From NCBI GenBank assembly GCA_023253795.1, contig JALRFG010000126.1:1-6161 (forward strand): a stretch of 6,161 bases of DNA. Reading direction: 5' to 3'. Positions 1 through 4,769 of the stretch are shown here, one piece after another. Numbering within the stretch: the stretch's first letter is position 1; each line of letters starts with the position of its first letter. The position numbers and the translations under genes are program-made. The DNA is from Methylocystis sp. GTDB lineage: Bacteria > Pseudomonadota > Alphaproteobacteria > Rhizobiales > Beijerinckiaceae. The notes under the pieces were generated by a model, which worked only from the letters and a program-made list of their open reading frames with translations, did no database searches and was not told the origin of the DNA.

Positions 1-1434
1 AACCTGTTCAAGGGCAGGAGGGGCGTAGGCCGCACGCATTTCGCCGATATCGACGATTTTCTGCATCAGCGGCGCCCAATTGTCCTGCGTTGCGATCTCC
101 GCCCATAGCGCCTCAACCTCGTCGATAAGCATTTTGCAGGGCGTCGTGCGCCGGAAATAGGGATGATCGAGGCGGGCGTCTGAAGCCGGGGCATGTTCGG
201 CGAGCGCAGCCTGCAACGGCGCAAAGTCGGCGGTTTGATAAAAGCGCGCAGCCGGACTGGCTTGTGCGCGCGCCATGCTGGCGCCGCCGCCATGCCAATC
301 GAAGAAACATTGCTCGAACGGCGCTCGACTCTTGAGAAGAAAATCGACCAGAGCAGCGGCGAGACGTGCATCGGCCTCTTCCCCGGCGGAGGTCAGCCCC
401 AATCGTCGCAGCACGGCGGTGCGAAAGGCGCTGCGGATCGTCAGTGGAAAGGCGTCGATCGTCGTTTCCGCCGCCTCTTGGCCGGTCAGATGCAGCAGGC
501 ACTCCGCCAGCCGCGCCAGATTCCATGCGAGCGCGGCAGGTTGACGGCCAAAGGCGTAAAGCCCGCTAGTATCAAAATACGCCGCGGTGAACGCCGGATC
601 ATAGACTGGCGCGAAACGCCAGGGCCCATAATCGAAACTCTCGCCGGTGATGTTGATGTTGTCGGAGTTGAGAACGCCATGCACAAAACCGGCGGCCATA
701 TAGCTCGCGCCCAGCCGTGCGACGCGCTCGGCGACTTCGGCGAGAAACAGTGACGCGCGTTGCTCTGCGGGCGCTTCGAGCAGATGCGGAAAATAATAGA
801 CGCAGACATGATCCAGCAATCGCGCAATCGCGTTTTTATCGTCGTGATAGGCGAGACGCTGAAATGTGCCGATGCGAATATGCGAATGCGATAGCCGCAC
901 CAATACGCTGGCGCGCGTGGGCGACGGCTCGTCGCCGCGTTCCAGAGCTTCGCCGGTTTCAATCAGGCTAAAGCTTTTCGACGTGTCGACGCCGAGCGCC
1001 TCCAGCAATTCAGTGGCGAGAATTTCGCGTACGCCGCCCTTGAGCGTCAGGCGACCGTCGCCGCGTCGTGACCAGGGCGTCTGGCCGCTGCCTTTCGTGC
1101 CGAGATCGAGCAGACGCCCATCCATTGCATCACGCATTTGCGCAAACAGAAATCCGCGCCCATCGCCGAGATCGGGATTGTAGTTCTGAAACTGGTGGCC
1201 GTGATAACGCAGGGCCAGCGGCTGTTGCAGGGAGCCGGGCAGGGGCGTAAAGCGGCCGAAATGATTGAGCCATTCCGCATCATCAAGGCCATCGAGACCG
1301 ACGCGCGCCGCGCAGCGTTGATTGCGAAATCGTAAAATATGCTGCGGGAATTCCGCCGCCATGACGGGATCGAAAAATTCGTCGCCGAGGTTTTCATGCA
1401 GCGTCTCGGGGCGATAACGTTCAGTAGGCGGCAT
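1..1434 (-). CDS. selO: Protein adenylyltransferase SelO (YdiU family), 3' end cut by window edge
   Basis: SelO is a pseudokinase-fold enzyme that transfers AMP from ATP to Ser/Thr/Tyr of target proteins; in E. coli it acts in the redox stress response. From the ATG at 1434, 478 codons are open to the window edge without a stop, so the C-terminus is incomplete; E. coli SelO has about 478 residues in total. Visible motifs: YHGHQF (77-82), LGDGRG (89-94), TKGSGQTPWSRRGDGR with the ATP-binding Lys114, GGVRE with Glu137, HGVLNSDN (252-259) and FDYGPW (267-272). Asp258, Asn259 and Asp268 match the family's catalytic and metal-binding residues. The active site therefore looks intact. The N-terminus and the 'GHQFQNYNP' stretch differ from the E. 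coli type (GHQFG), indicating a divergent subfamily. ATG at 1434 has only a weak Shine-Dalgarno (GGAAA about 13 nt upstream), but the frame upstream has no better start. The redox-active C-terminal Cys known in E. coli cannot be judged here. Confidence 0.93.
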   Translation of the reverse strand, partial: MPPTERYRPETLHENLGDEFFDPVMAAEFPQHILRFRNQRCAARVGLDGLDDAEWLNHFGRFTPLPGSLQQPLALRYHGHQFQNYNPDLGDGRGFLFAQMRDAMDGRLLDLGTKGSGQTPWSRRGDGRLTLKGGVREILATELLEALGVDTSKSFSLIETGEALERGDEPSPTRASVLVRLSHSHIRIGTFQRLAYHDDKNAIARLLDHVCVYYFPHLLEAPAEQRASLFLAEVAERVARLGASYMAAGFVHGVLNSDNINITGESFDYGPWRFAPVYDPAFTAAYFDTSGLYAFGRQPAALAWNLARLAECLLHLTGQEAAETTIDAFPLTIRSAFRTAVLRRLGLTSAGEEADARLAAALVDFLLKSRAPFEQCFFDWHGGGASMARAQASPAARFYQTADFAPLQAALAEHAPASDARLDHPYFRRTTPCKMLIDEVEALWAEIATQDNWAPLMQKIVDIGEMRAAYAPPALEQV

Positions 1435-1464
1435 GTTTATCTGTGGTTTCCGTGATCCAGTCTC

Positions 1465-1495
1465 AAAATAAATAAGGCGGAGATCGCTCTCCGCC
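1465..1495 (-). terminator. Intrinsic terminator or attenuator-like hairpin before selO
   Basis: A perfect 8-bp stem (1476-1483 with 1488-1495) reads on the minus strand as GGCGGAGA-GCGA-TCTCCGCC. The loop GCGA is a stable GNRA tetraloop only in this orientation. It is followed on the minus strand by TTATTTATTTT (1475-1465). This fits a rho-independent terminator for the DUF465 gene at 1618-1797. It ends only about 31 nt before the selO ATG, so it may lie inside the selO leader. Confidence 0.72.
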
Positions 1496-1523
1496 CATGT
1501 TCTTTTGGCCCATATTCTTTTGG
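1494..1523. repeat. Tandem 15-bp duplication
   Basis: CCCATGTTCTTTTGG (1494-1508) is followed immediately by CCCATATTCTTTTGG (1509-1523), identical at 14 of 15 positions. It sits beside the terminator hairpin in the DUF465-selO gap. It looks like a small slippage duplication; a role as a doubled binding site is possible but unsupported. Confidence 0.8.
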
Positions 1524-1617
1524 GCGGTATTATTGGCCTCAGTTACCTGCCCGCACTTGTGCGCAGGCTCTGCACGCAACGCGCAATAATGCTTCGGTAA
1601 AACAGCAGGCGCTGAAA

Positions 1618-1797
1618 TTAATGACGCGTTTCGCTGATCGACAGTTTCGCCAGCTCATCCTTGATTTGCAGTTTTTTGCGCTTCAGCTCGTGCAATCGTT
1701 TTTCATCACTGTTGGGATGGAGCTGTTCTTTTTCGATTTCCTTCTCGATCGCCTCGTGGCGGCGTTGGAGTTCGACGATATGACCCTGTAAGGACAT
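1618..1797 (-). CDS. DUF465 / YdcH-family small coiled-coil protein (59 aa)
   Basis: A 59-residue cytoplasmic protein of the DUF465 (YdcH) family, whose function is unknown. Two charged helices, about residues 3-25 and 30-53, are separated by a short HPNSDE turn. The second carries the family signature LHELKRKKLQIKDEL (35-49). The pattern predicts a helical hairpin or coiled coil similar in style to SlyX. The start at 1797 is chosen because AAGGAGGT lies 6 nt upstream, an almost ideal ribosome binding site. An in-frame upstream ATG at 1830 would add 11 residues, would put the Shine-Dalgarno inside the gene and gives residues unlike the family N-terminus. The gene stands alone: a leader hairpin lies upstream, and the T-tailed hairpin at 1465-1495 lies about 120 nt after the stop. 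It was recognised from sequence character, so family membership is firm but the role is open. Confidence 0.88.
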   Translation of the reverse strand: MSLQGHIVELQRRHEAIEKEIEKEQLHPNSDEKRLHELKRKKLQIKDELAKLSISETRH

Positions 1798-1818
1798 GCG
1801 AAACCTCCTTTTTTCTGC

Positions 1819-1837
1819 CCCCTGACGCAAACAGGGG
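1819..1837 (-). promoter_or_regulatory. Stem-loop in the 5' leader of the DUF465 gene
   Basis: CCCCTG (1819-1824) and CAGGGG (1832-1837) form a perfect 6-bp stem with a 7-nt loop, ending about 8 nt upstream of the AAGGAGGT ribosome binding site. CCTGA (1821-1825) could alternatively pair with TCAGG (1843-1847). It could affect translation or mRNA stability. The structure is seen in the sequence; any function is inferred. Confidence 0.4.
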
Positions 1838-1876
1838 AAACATCAGGATGCCACAAACTGGGGCACCCGCAACCAG

Positions 1877-1907
1877 ATTATGCGGTCATTGAGAAAGATT
1901 TGGTCAA
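1877..1907 (-). promoter_or_regulatory. Possible sigma-70-type promoter for the DUF465 gene
   Basis: On the minus strand TTGACC (1907-1902) lies 19 bp before CATAAT (1882-1877), with a predicted start near 1870 and a leader of about 70 nt that includes the 1819-1837 hairpin. The hexamers are good but the 19-bp spacer is long, so this is tentative. Confidence 0.33.
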
Positions 1908-1994
1908 CACGCACCGCCACCGTTGCCATCTATGTGACGAATATCTATCTATGTAATTGAAAAATATGGGTTTAATCTTTAATCCGCTTGCCGC

Positions 1995-2023
1995 TTGCGC
2001 CCTGACGGTTTCGCCAGTATACC
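1995..2023 (+). promoter_or_regulatory. Probable promoter of the tRNA-Val gene
   Basis: TTGCGC (1995-2000) and TATACC (2018-2023) are spaced by exactly 17 bp. Transcription would start near 2030, giving a leader of about 20 nt before the tRNA 5' end at 2050. The hexamers match the sigma-70 consensus only partly, as is usual in alphaproteobacteria. Confidence 0.5.
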
Positions 2024-2049
2024 CGACCCGCTTTGGCCGAAACGGTCAT

Positions 2050-2124
<75 letters not shown>

Positions 2125-2163
2125 TTCAAAATCAGATACATATCGTTCCGCCAAGGTTCGCAC

Positions 2164-2193
2164 AAAAAATGCGTCGCCGCTTCAGCGACGCAT
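2164..2193 (-). terminator. Terminator-like hairpin just downstream of tRNA-Val
   Basis: ATGCGTCGC (2169-2177) and GCGACGCAT (2185-2193) form a perfect 9-bp stem, with an A-tract at 2164-2169. Read on the minus strand the hairpin is followed by six T, the polarity of an intrinsic terminator. No minus-strand gene is evident immediately upstream (2194-2570). On the plus strand, about 45 nt after the tRNA, it has no T-tail and could instead be a 3' processing or stability structure. Structure is clear; function and direction are uncertain. Confidence 0.5.
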
Positions 2194-2246
2194 GTGGCGG
2201 CGTGCGCCAATCGGTGTTGGTGATGGCGACGGATGGAGGCGAATGG

Positions 2247-2474
2247 ATGTTTGAGAAGGCACACAAGATCGTTCCCTTGATCATCGCCTCGGGCATCTGG
2301 GCGAATTTCGTGCTGGCGGTTTATACCGGCGATCAGGCGCGCGCGATCAATATCGAATTTACCAAAGCGCTTGAAAGCGTCACGTCGATCAAATCGGATG
2401 TGAAGACGCTGGAAATGGATGTCGCGAGTTTTCGCTATCTGACATGCATTAAATATCGCATTTGCGCCCGGTAA
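2247..2474 (+). CDS. Small single-pass membrane protein with C-terminal helix (75 aa), unknown function
   Basis: I do not recognise this protein. The start at 2247 is chosen because GGAGG (2235-2239) lies 7 nt upstream. The open frame extends upstream through the tRNA gene, so longer starts must be artefacts; an ATG at 2223 is a possible alternative. The product begins MFEKAHK, has one hydrophobic segment at about residues 8-27 (from IVPLIIASGIWANF onward), and then a mixed-charge stretch at about 32-62 (EFTKALESVTSIKSDVKTLE) that suggests an amphipathic helix or short coiled coil. Two cysteines lie near the C-terminus (67 and 73). It begins 122 nt after tRNA-Val with no obvious promoter between them, so it may be read through from the tRNA promoter. 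A strong ribosome binding site plus a membrane helix make it a plausible gene, but codon statistics could not be computed. Confidence 0.62.
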   Translation: MFEKAHKIVPLIIASGIWANFVLAVYTGDQARAINIEFTKALESVTSIKSDVKTLEMDVASFRYLTCIKYRICAR

Positions 2475-2573
2475 CGCTACGGACGGCAAGAGATCTTCTT
2501 CGTTAAGTTAGGGGACGTCATTAACGCCGCGCACGCCTGCGATGCGCATCCCTCTTTGTTGCGCTGACGACAT

Positions 2574-2605
2574 AAAAAAGCCGCCCCGGACAAATCCGGA
2601 GCGGC
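2574..2605 (-). terminator. Strong rho-independent terminator of the 2633-2941 gene
   Basis: An 11-bp stem (2580-2590 with 2595-2605, with one G-U pair in the minus-strand RNA) and a 4-nt loop are followed on the minus strand by TTTTTT (2579-2574). It ends the minus-strand gene whose stop codon is at 2633-2635, 28 nt upstream. Confidence 0.9.
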
Positions 2606-2632
2606 GCATGTGATGTACGAGATCTGTGGGTT

Positions 2633-2941
2633 TTACTGTACGGCGTCCGTCGCGGCCTTGGCGGCGTCGCCGGCTTCGCCAGCGGCTTCCTTGCCCTTGA
2701 GCGCCTTGCCATGTTTCACGGCGTTGCGCGCATGGCCAACGGCTTTCTTGCCCTTTTCGACGTGGTCGACGGCCTGCGTCGCCGCATCAGTCGCCGGCGC
2801 GGCGGCGCCGGCTGCAGCAGCGTCATTGCTCGCGCCGCCCAGCATATTGCCGAGCGAGTCGAGGCCGGGCACCTGCGCCAAAGACGGGGTTGCGCTCAAC
2901 AAAAGCGTTGCGCCGAGAGCGATGATCAATTTTTTCGACAT
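2633..2941 (-). CDS. Secreted Ala/Lys/His-rich small protein (102 aa), unknown function
   Basis: A hypothetical protein with a clear Sec signal peptide: MSKK basic start, hydrophobic core (residues 5-16) and a probable signal peptidase I site after ATPSLA (A22|Q23). The mature chain is about 80 residues of low complexity: an Ala-rich stretch around 41-55 (SNDAAAAGAAAPAT), then a Lys/His/Ala/Gly stretch (56-102) with repeated AV-containing segments (AVDHVEKGKK, AVGHARN, AVKHGK). It is probably helical and basic, resembling LEA-like or histone-H1-like sequences in composition only. No catalytic motif or cysteine is present; it is presumably periplasmic. The ATG at 2941 has GGAG 6 nt upstream. 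The gene has its own terminator (2574-2605) and is probably a single-gene transcript. A 7-bp hairpin at 2981-3000 lies in its leader. Such sequences diverge fast, so homology would be hard to judge. Confidence 0.85.
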   Translation of the reverse strand: MSKKLIIALGATLLLSATPSLAQVPGLDSLGNMLGGASNDAAAAGAAAPATDAATQAVDHVEKGKKAVGHARNAVKHGKALKGKEAAGEAGDAAKAATDAVQ

Positions 2942-2980
2942 GAGGAACTCCGATTATTCGGGGACCAGCGCGTGAATCTG

Positions 2981-3000
2981 TGACGGCAGGAAAGCCGTCA
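2981..3000 (-). promoter_or_regulatory. Perfect hairpin/dyad in the leader of the secreted-protein gene
   Basis: TGACGGC (2981-2987) and GCCGTCA (2994-3000) are perfect 7-bp inverted arms around a 6-nt spacer, 40 nt upstream of the ATG at 2941. A TATACC hexamer (3017-3012 on the minus strand) just upstream could be a -10 element, although no good -35 is seen. The dyad may be a 5' UTR stem or an operator overlapping the transcription start. Confidence 0.4.
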
Positions 3001-3048
3001 GCGATCGGGACGGTATAAGGCCGACAATGATTGCTCAGGCGACCAGAC

Positions 3049-3094
3049 AAAAAATTACCGCCAGCGTATTGAGCGCTGGCGGTTAATTTTTTTT
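3049..3094. terminator. Bidirectional intrinsic terminator
   Basis: ACCGCCAGCG (3057-3066) and CGCTGGCGGT (3074-3083) form a perfect 10-bp stem with a 7-nt loop. Eight T follow on the plus strand (3087-3094) and six A precede it (3049-3054), so both strands have a U-tract. The flanking A/T also pairs with one bulge. On the minus strand it would end a transcript carrying the micro-ORF at 3225-3296. No plus-strand gene that needs it is visible. Confidence 0.85.
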
Positions 3095-3096
3095 GG

Positions 3097-3110
3097 GTGA
3101 TCTAACTCAC
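3097..3110. promoter_or_regulatory. CRP-like dyad GTGA-N6-TCAC
   Basis: GTGA (3097-3100) and TCAC (3107-3110) are separated by 6 bp, matching the core of a CRP-family half-site pair. It is beside the terminator and about 155 bp upstream of the start at 2941. An 8-base match can occur by chance, and the position between a micro-ORF transcript and its terminator is not typical for an activator. Confidence 0.2.
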
Positions 3111-3134
3111 GAAAGGATCGAGAGTCATAAAATT

Positions 3135-3229
3135 CATTTAGCTACAAATAAATGGCCCTGAAGGGCAACATCGTAGCTGCGTCTCATTCGGTCAATCACC
3201 AAACCGAACGATTCTAATCAATGATTAGA
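3135..3229 (-). ncRNA. Cluster of hairpins after the micro-ORF (structured 3' UTR or small RNA candidate)
   Basis: Read on the minus strand from the micro-ORF stop codon, these inverted repeats follow one another: TCTAATC/GATTAGA (3229-3213, including the stop codon), TTCGGT/ACCGAA (3208-3187), AGCTAC/GTAGCT (3178-3140) enclosing GCCC-TTCA-GGGC (3166-3155), and CATTTA/TAAATG (3154-3135). The last competes with the AGCTAC pairing, so two folds are possible. The 3049-3094 terminator closes the unit. No known RNA family is recognised. The pairings are seen in the sequence; that they form one RNA is inferred. Confidence 0.35.
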
Positions 3230-3296
3230 GACGCGTCAGGGTGACAGCCGCGATAACGACCATAGACACCATAGCTGCAGGAACGAGCCAACCCAT
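3225..3296 (-). CDS. Micro-ORF: 23-aa hydrophobic peptide, putative single-helix membrane protein
   Basis: The ATG at 3296 is preceded by GGGAGG with a 5-nt spacer, one of the best ribosome binding sites in the window. The frame encodes 23 residues beginning MGWLVPAAMVSMVV and ending TLTRL, then TAA at 3227-3225. Nearly the whole peptide (residues 3-20) is one hydrophobic segment with a C-terminal Arg, the shape of bacterial membrane micro-proteins such as KdpF, CydX or MgtS, none of which it matches by sequence. It is followed by several hairpins and by the terminator at 3049-3094, and no other gene lies between, so it would be the only product of a transcript of about 250-300 nt. Upstream on the minus strand is a consensus TTGACA (3389-3384), but no well-spaced -10 is found. 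The strong ribosome binding site and hydrophobicity argue for a real peptide; size prevents certainty. Confidence 0.55.
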   Translation of the reverse strand: MGWLVPAAMVSMVVIAAVTLTRL

Positions 3297-3600
3297 ATTA
3301 ACCTCCCATTTTGATGCCGAACGGCGTCGCTTCTTTTGAACGGCCTTGACCGTATAATTAGCTTCGCCGAACCCGAAAGCCTTTGTCAAGTCCTCTGCTT
3401 AACTCATTGTAAATCATGCGTTTTCTTCGGGCGTTTCATCAGGGTTTCGGGTTGCTGCGGACAGGGATTCCTTTTGGGTCACCTAGTTGCGCTGCAACAT
3501 ATTGAAAAAGTGGTCTTTTATGACATCTTCACCCCCCGGCGAGGGGGGCGGAATTTCGTCATTTTGAACCGGCCCCGCACAAACCCCGACCGGCCATCGG
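3297..3600. other. Intergenic gap without a convincing gene
   Basis: About 300 bp between the micro-ORF and the alcohol dehydrogenase. It holds the micro-ORF ribosome binding site (3302-3307), a consensus TATAAT on the plus strand (3353-3358) with no matching -35, and a consensus TTGACA on the minus strand (3389-3384). A 9-bp inverted repeat AACCCGAAA/TTTCGGGTT lies at 3370-3378 and 3445-3453, and a C6/G6 hairpin at 3532-3548. An open plus-strand frame crosses part of it from a TTG at 3336, but it lacks a ribosome binding site and protein-like character, and it runs into the adh 3' end. Confidence 0.6.
3532..3548 (-). terminator. GC-rich hairpin after adh, possible terminator
   Basis: CCCCCC (3532-3537) and GGGGGG (3543-3548) form a 6-bp all-GC stem with a 5-nt loop, 52 nt beyond the adh stop on the minus strand. 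No T-tract follows directly; TTTTT appears only about 20 nt later. It could be a weak or Rho-assisted terminator or a 3' stability structure. Confidence 0.4.
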
Positions 3601-4653
3601 CTAGGGCTCCAAAGAGGCGATATCGATGACGAAACGATATTTAACGTCGCCGCGTTCCATACGGTCATAGGCAGAATCAATCATTCGAGCTGGCATCCGC
3701 TCGATCTCCGAGACGATTCCCTTCTCGGCGCAGAAGTCGAGCATCTCCTGCGTTTCGGCGATTCCACCGATCAGCGAGCCGGCGATGGAGCGACGGCCGA
3801 AAATCAGCGGACCGACCTCGGGCGACGGATGCGGCGTTCCCGGAAGGCCTACAAGGCAGAGAACGCCGTCGCGTTTGAGCAGCGCGGTGTATGCGTCGAG
3901 ATTATGACTGGCGCCGGCTGTATCGAGGATCAGATCGAAGCTGTTGGCGTGCTTCTGCATCTCATCAGCCTTGGATGAGACAACCGCCTCATCGGCGCCA
4001 AGACGCAGCGCGTCGGCGCGTTTGCTGTCTGATGTTGTGAAGGCGACGGTATGTGCGCCCATTGCATGCGCGAGTTTGACGCCCATGTGCCCAAGTCCGC
4101 CAAGGCCGACAATGCCGATCTTCTTGCCGGGTCCGGCCTGCCAGTGGCGCAGCGGCGAATAGGTGGTGACGCCAGCGCAGAGCAGGGGCGCCACGGCGGC
4201 CAGTTGCTCTTTCGGGTGGCGAATTTTCAGAACGAAGTTTTCATCGACGACGATCTTTTGCGCATAGCCGCCCAGCGTATGACCGGGCTTGTCGGCGCAG
4301 GGAGAATTATAGGTCAGCGTAAAACCGTGTTGACAATATTGCTCAAGTCCCTCCTCGCACGAGGCGCAGCGCCGGCAGCTATCGACCATGCAGCCGACGC
4401 CAACGACGTCGCCCACGCGATAGCGCGTGACGGCGTCGCCAACGCTGCGCACAGAGCCAATAATTTCATGGCCCGGAACGCAGGGATACAGCGTGCCGGC
4501 CCATTCTGAGCGCACCGTATGCAGATCGGAGTGACAGACGCCGCAAAATGCGATGTCGATCTCAACATCATGCGCGCCGGGTTGACGACGCTCAATGATC
4601 ATTGGCTCTAGTGGATTGTCGCAGGAAAAAGCGCCGTAAGCTCTGACCGTCAT
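3601..4653 (-). CDS. Zinc-dependent NAD(P)-dependent alcohol dehydrogenase (YahK/CAD-type MDR), 350 aa
   Basis: A cytoplasmic medium-chain dehydrogenase/reductase that interconverts alcohols and aldehydes; YahK/cinnamyl-alcohol-dehydrogenase relatives mostly reduce aldehydes with NADPH. With ATG at 4653, the catalytic zinc ligands are Cys40 (CGVCHSD), His62 and Glu63 (PGHE) and Cys160 (LLCAG). The structural zinc set is Cys93, Cys96, Cys99 and Cys107. The Rossmann dinucleotide motif GLGGLG is at 183-188. The TTSDSK segment (206-211) after the second beta strand matches the Ser/Lys pattern that holds the NADP 2'-phosphate, so NADP(H) is predicted. The length of 350 is typical. The start is set by GGGAGG 5 nt upstream; a TTG at 4668 would place that Shine-Dalgarno inside the gene. 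It lies 116 bp downstream of the P450 gene on the same strand, with a 9-bp dyad in the gap. The substrate cannot be predicted. Confidence 0.94.
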   Translation of the reverse strand: MTVRAYGAFSCDNPLEPMIIERRQPGAHDVEIDIAFCGVCHSDLHTVRSEWAGTLYPCVPGHEIIGSVRSVGDAVTRYRVGDVVGVGCMVDSCRRCASCEEGLEQYCQHGFTLTYNSPCADKPGHTLGGYAQKIVVDENFVLKIRHPKEQLAAVAPLLCAGVTTYSPLRHWQAGPGKKIGIVGLGGLGHMGVKLAHAMGAHTVAFTTSDSKRADALRLGADEAVVSSKADEMQKHANSFDLILDTAGASHNLDAYTALLKRDGVLCLVGLPGTPHPSPEVGPLIFGRRSIAGSLIGGIAETQEMLDFCAEKGIVSEIERMPARMIDSAYDRMERGDVKYRFVIDIASLEP

Positions 4654-4676
4654 GATTTCCTCCCGCAATATGTCGA

Positions 4677-4711
4677 TTGATCTGCGATCCTGTCTTCTGA
4701 ATGCAGATCAA
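4677..4711 (-). promoter_or_regulatory. 9-bp inverted repeat upstream of adh (operator or leader stem-loop)
   Basis: TTGATCTGC (4677-4685) and GCAGATCAA (4703-4711) are perfect 9-bp inverted arms with a 17-nt spacer, ending 23 bp before the adh ATG. In the minus-strand RNA, four more pairs (with one G-U) can form inside the loop after one mismatch. This could be a regulator's operator for adh or an RNA stem in the P450-adh intergenic leader. No clear sigma-70 promoter was found in the gap. Confidence 0.5.
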
Positions 4712-4769
4712 CATCAGATTTCGTTTGTGGGCAAATAACCACAGGATGGCGATATTTTACAGTAGGGGA

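Noticed and set aside
193..753. Plus-strand open frame of 186 codons
   Set aside because: It lies wholly antisense to selO, whose motifs are unmistakable, and its translation is Arg/Gly-rich with no protein-like features.
2541..2550. GATGCGCATC palindrome as terminator of the 75-aa gene
   Set aside because: A palindrome without a loop is a poor hairpin. The nearby GCGCA/TGCGC pairing is only 5 bp with a weak T-rich tail, so no terminator was called.
3336..3629. Plus-strand open frame of 97 codons from a TTG
   Set aside because: It has no Shine-Dalgarno, no recognisable domain, an unusual Cys-rich then Arg-rich composition, and overlaps the adh 3' end.
4669..4769. Riboswitch in the P450-adh gap
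   Set aside because: Only one simple inverted repeat is present; no conserved riboswitch core was recognised.
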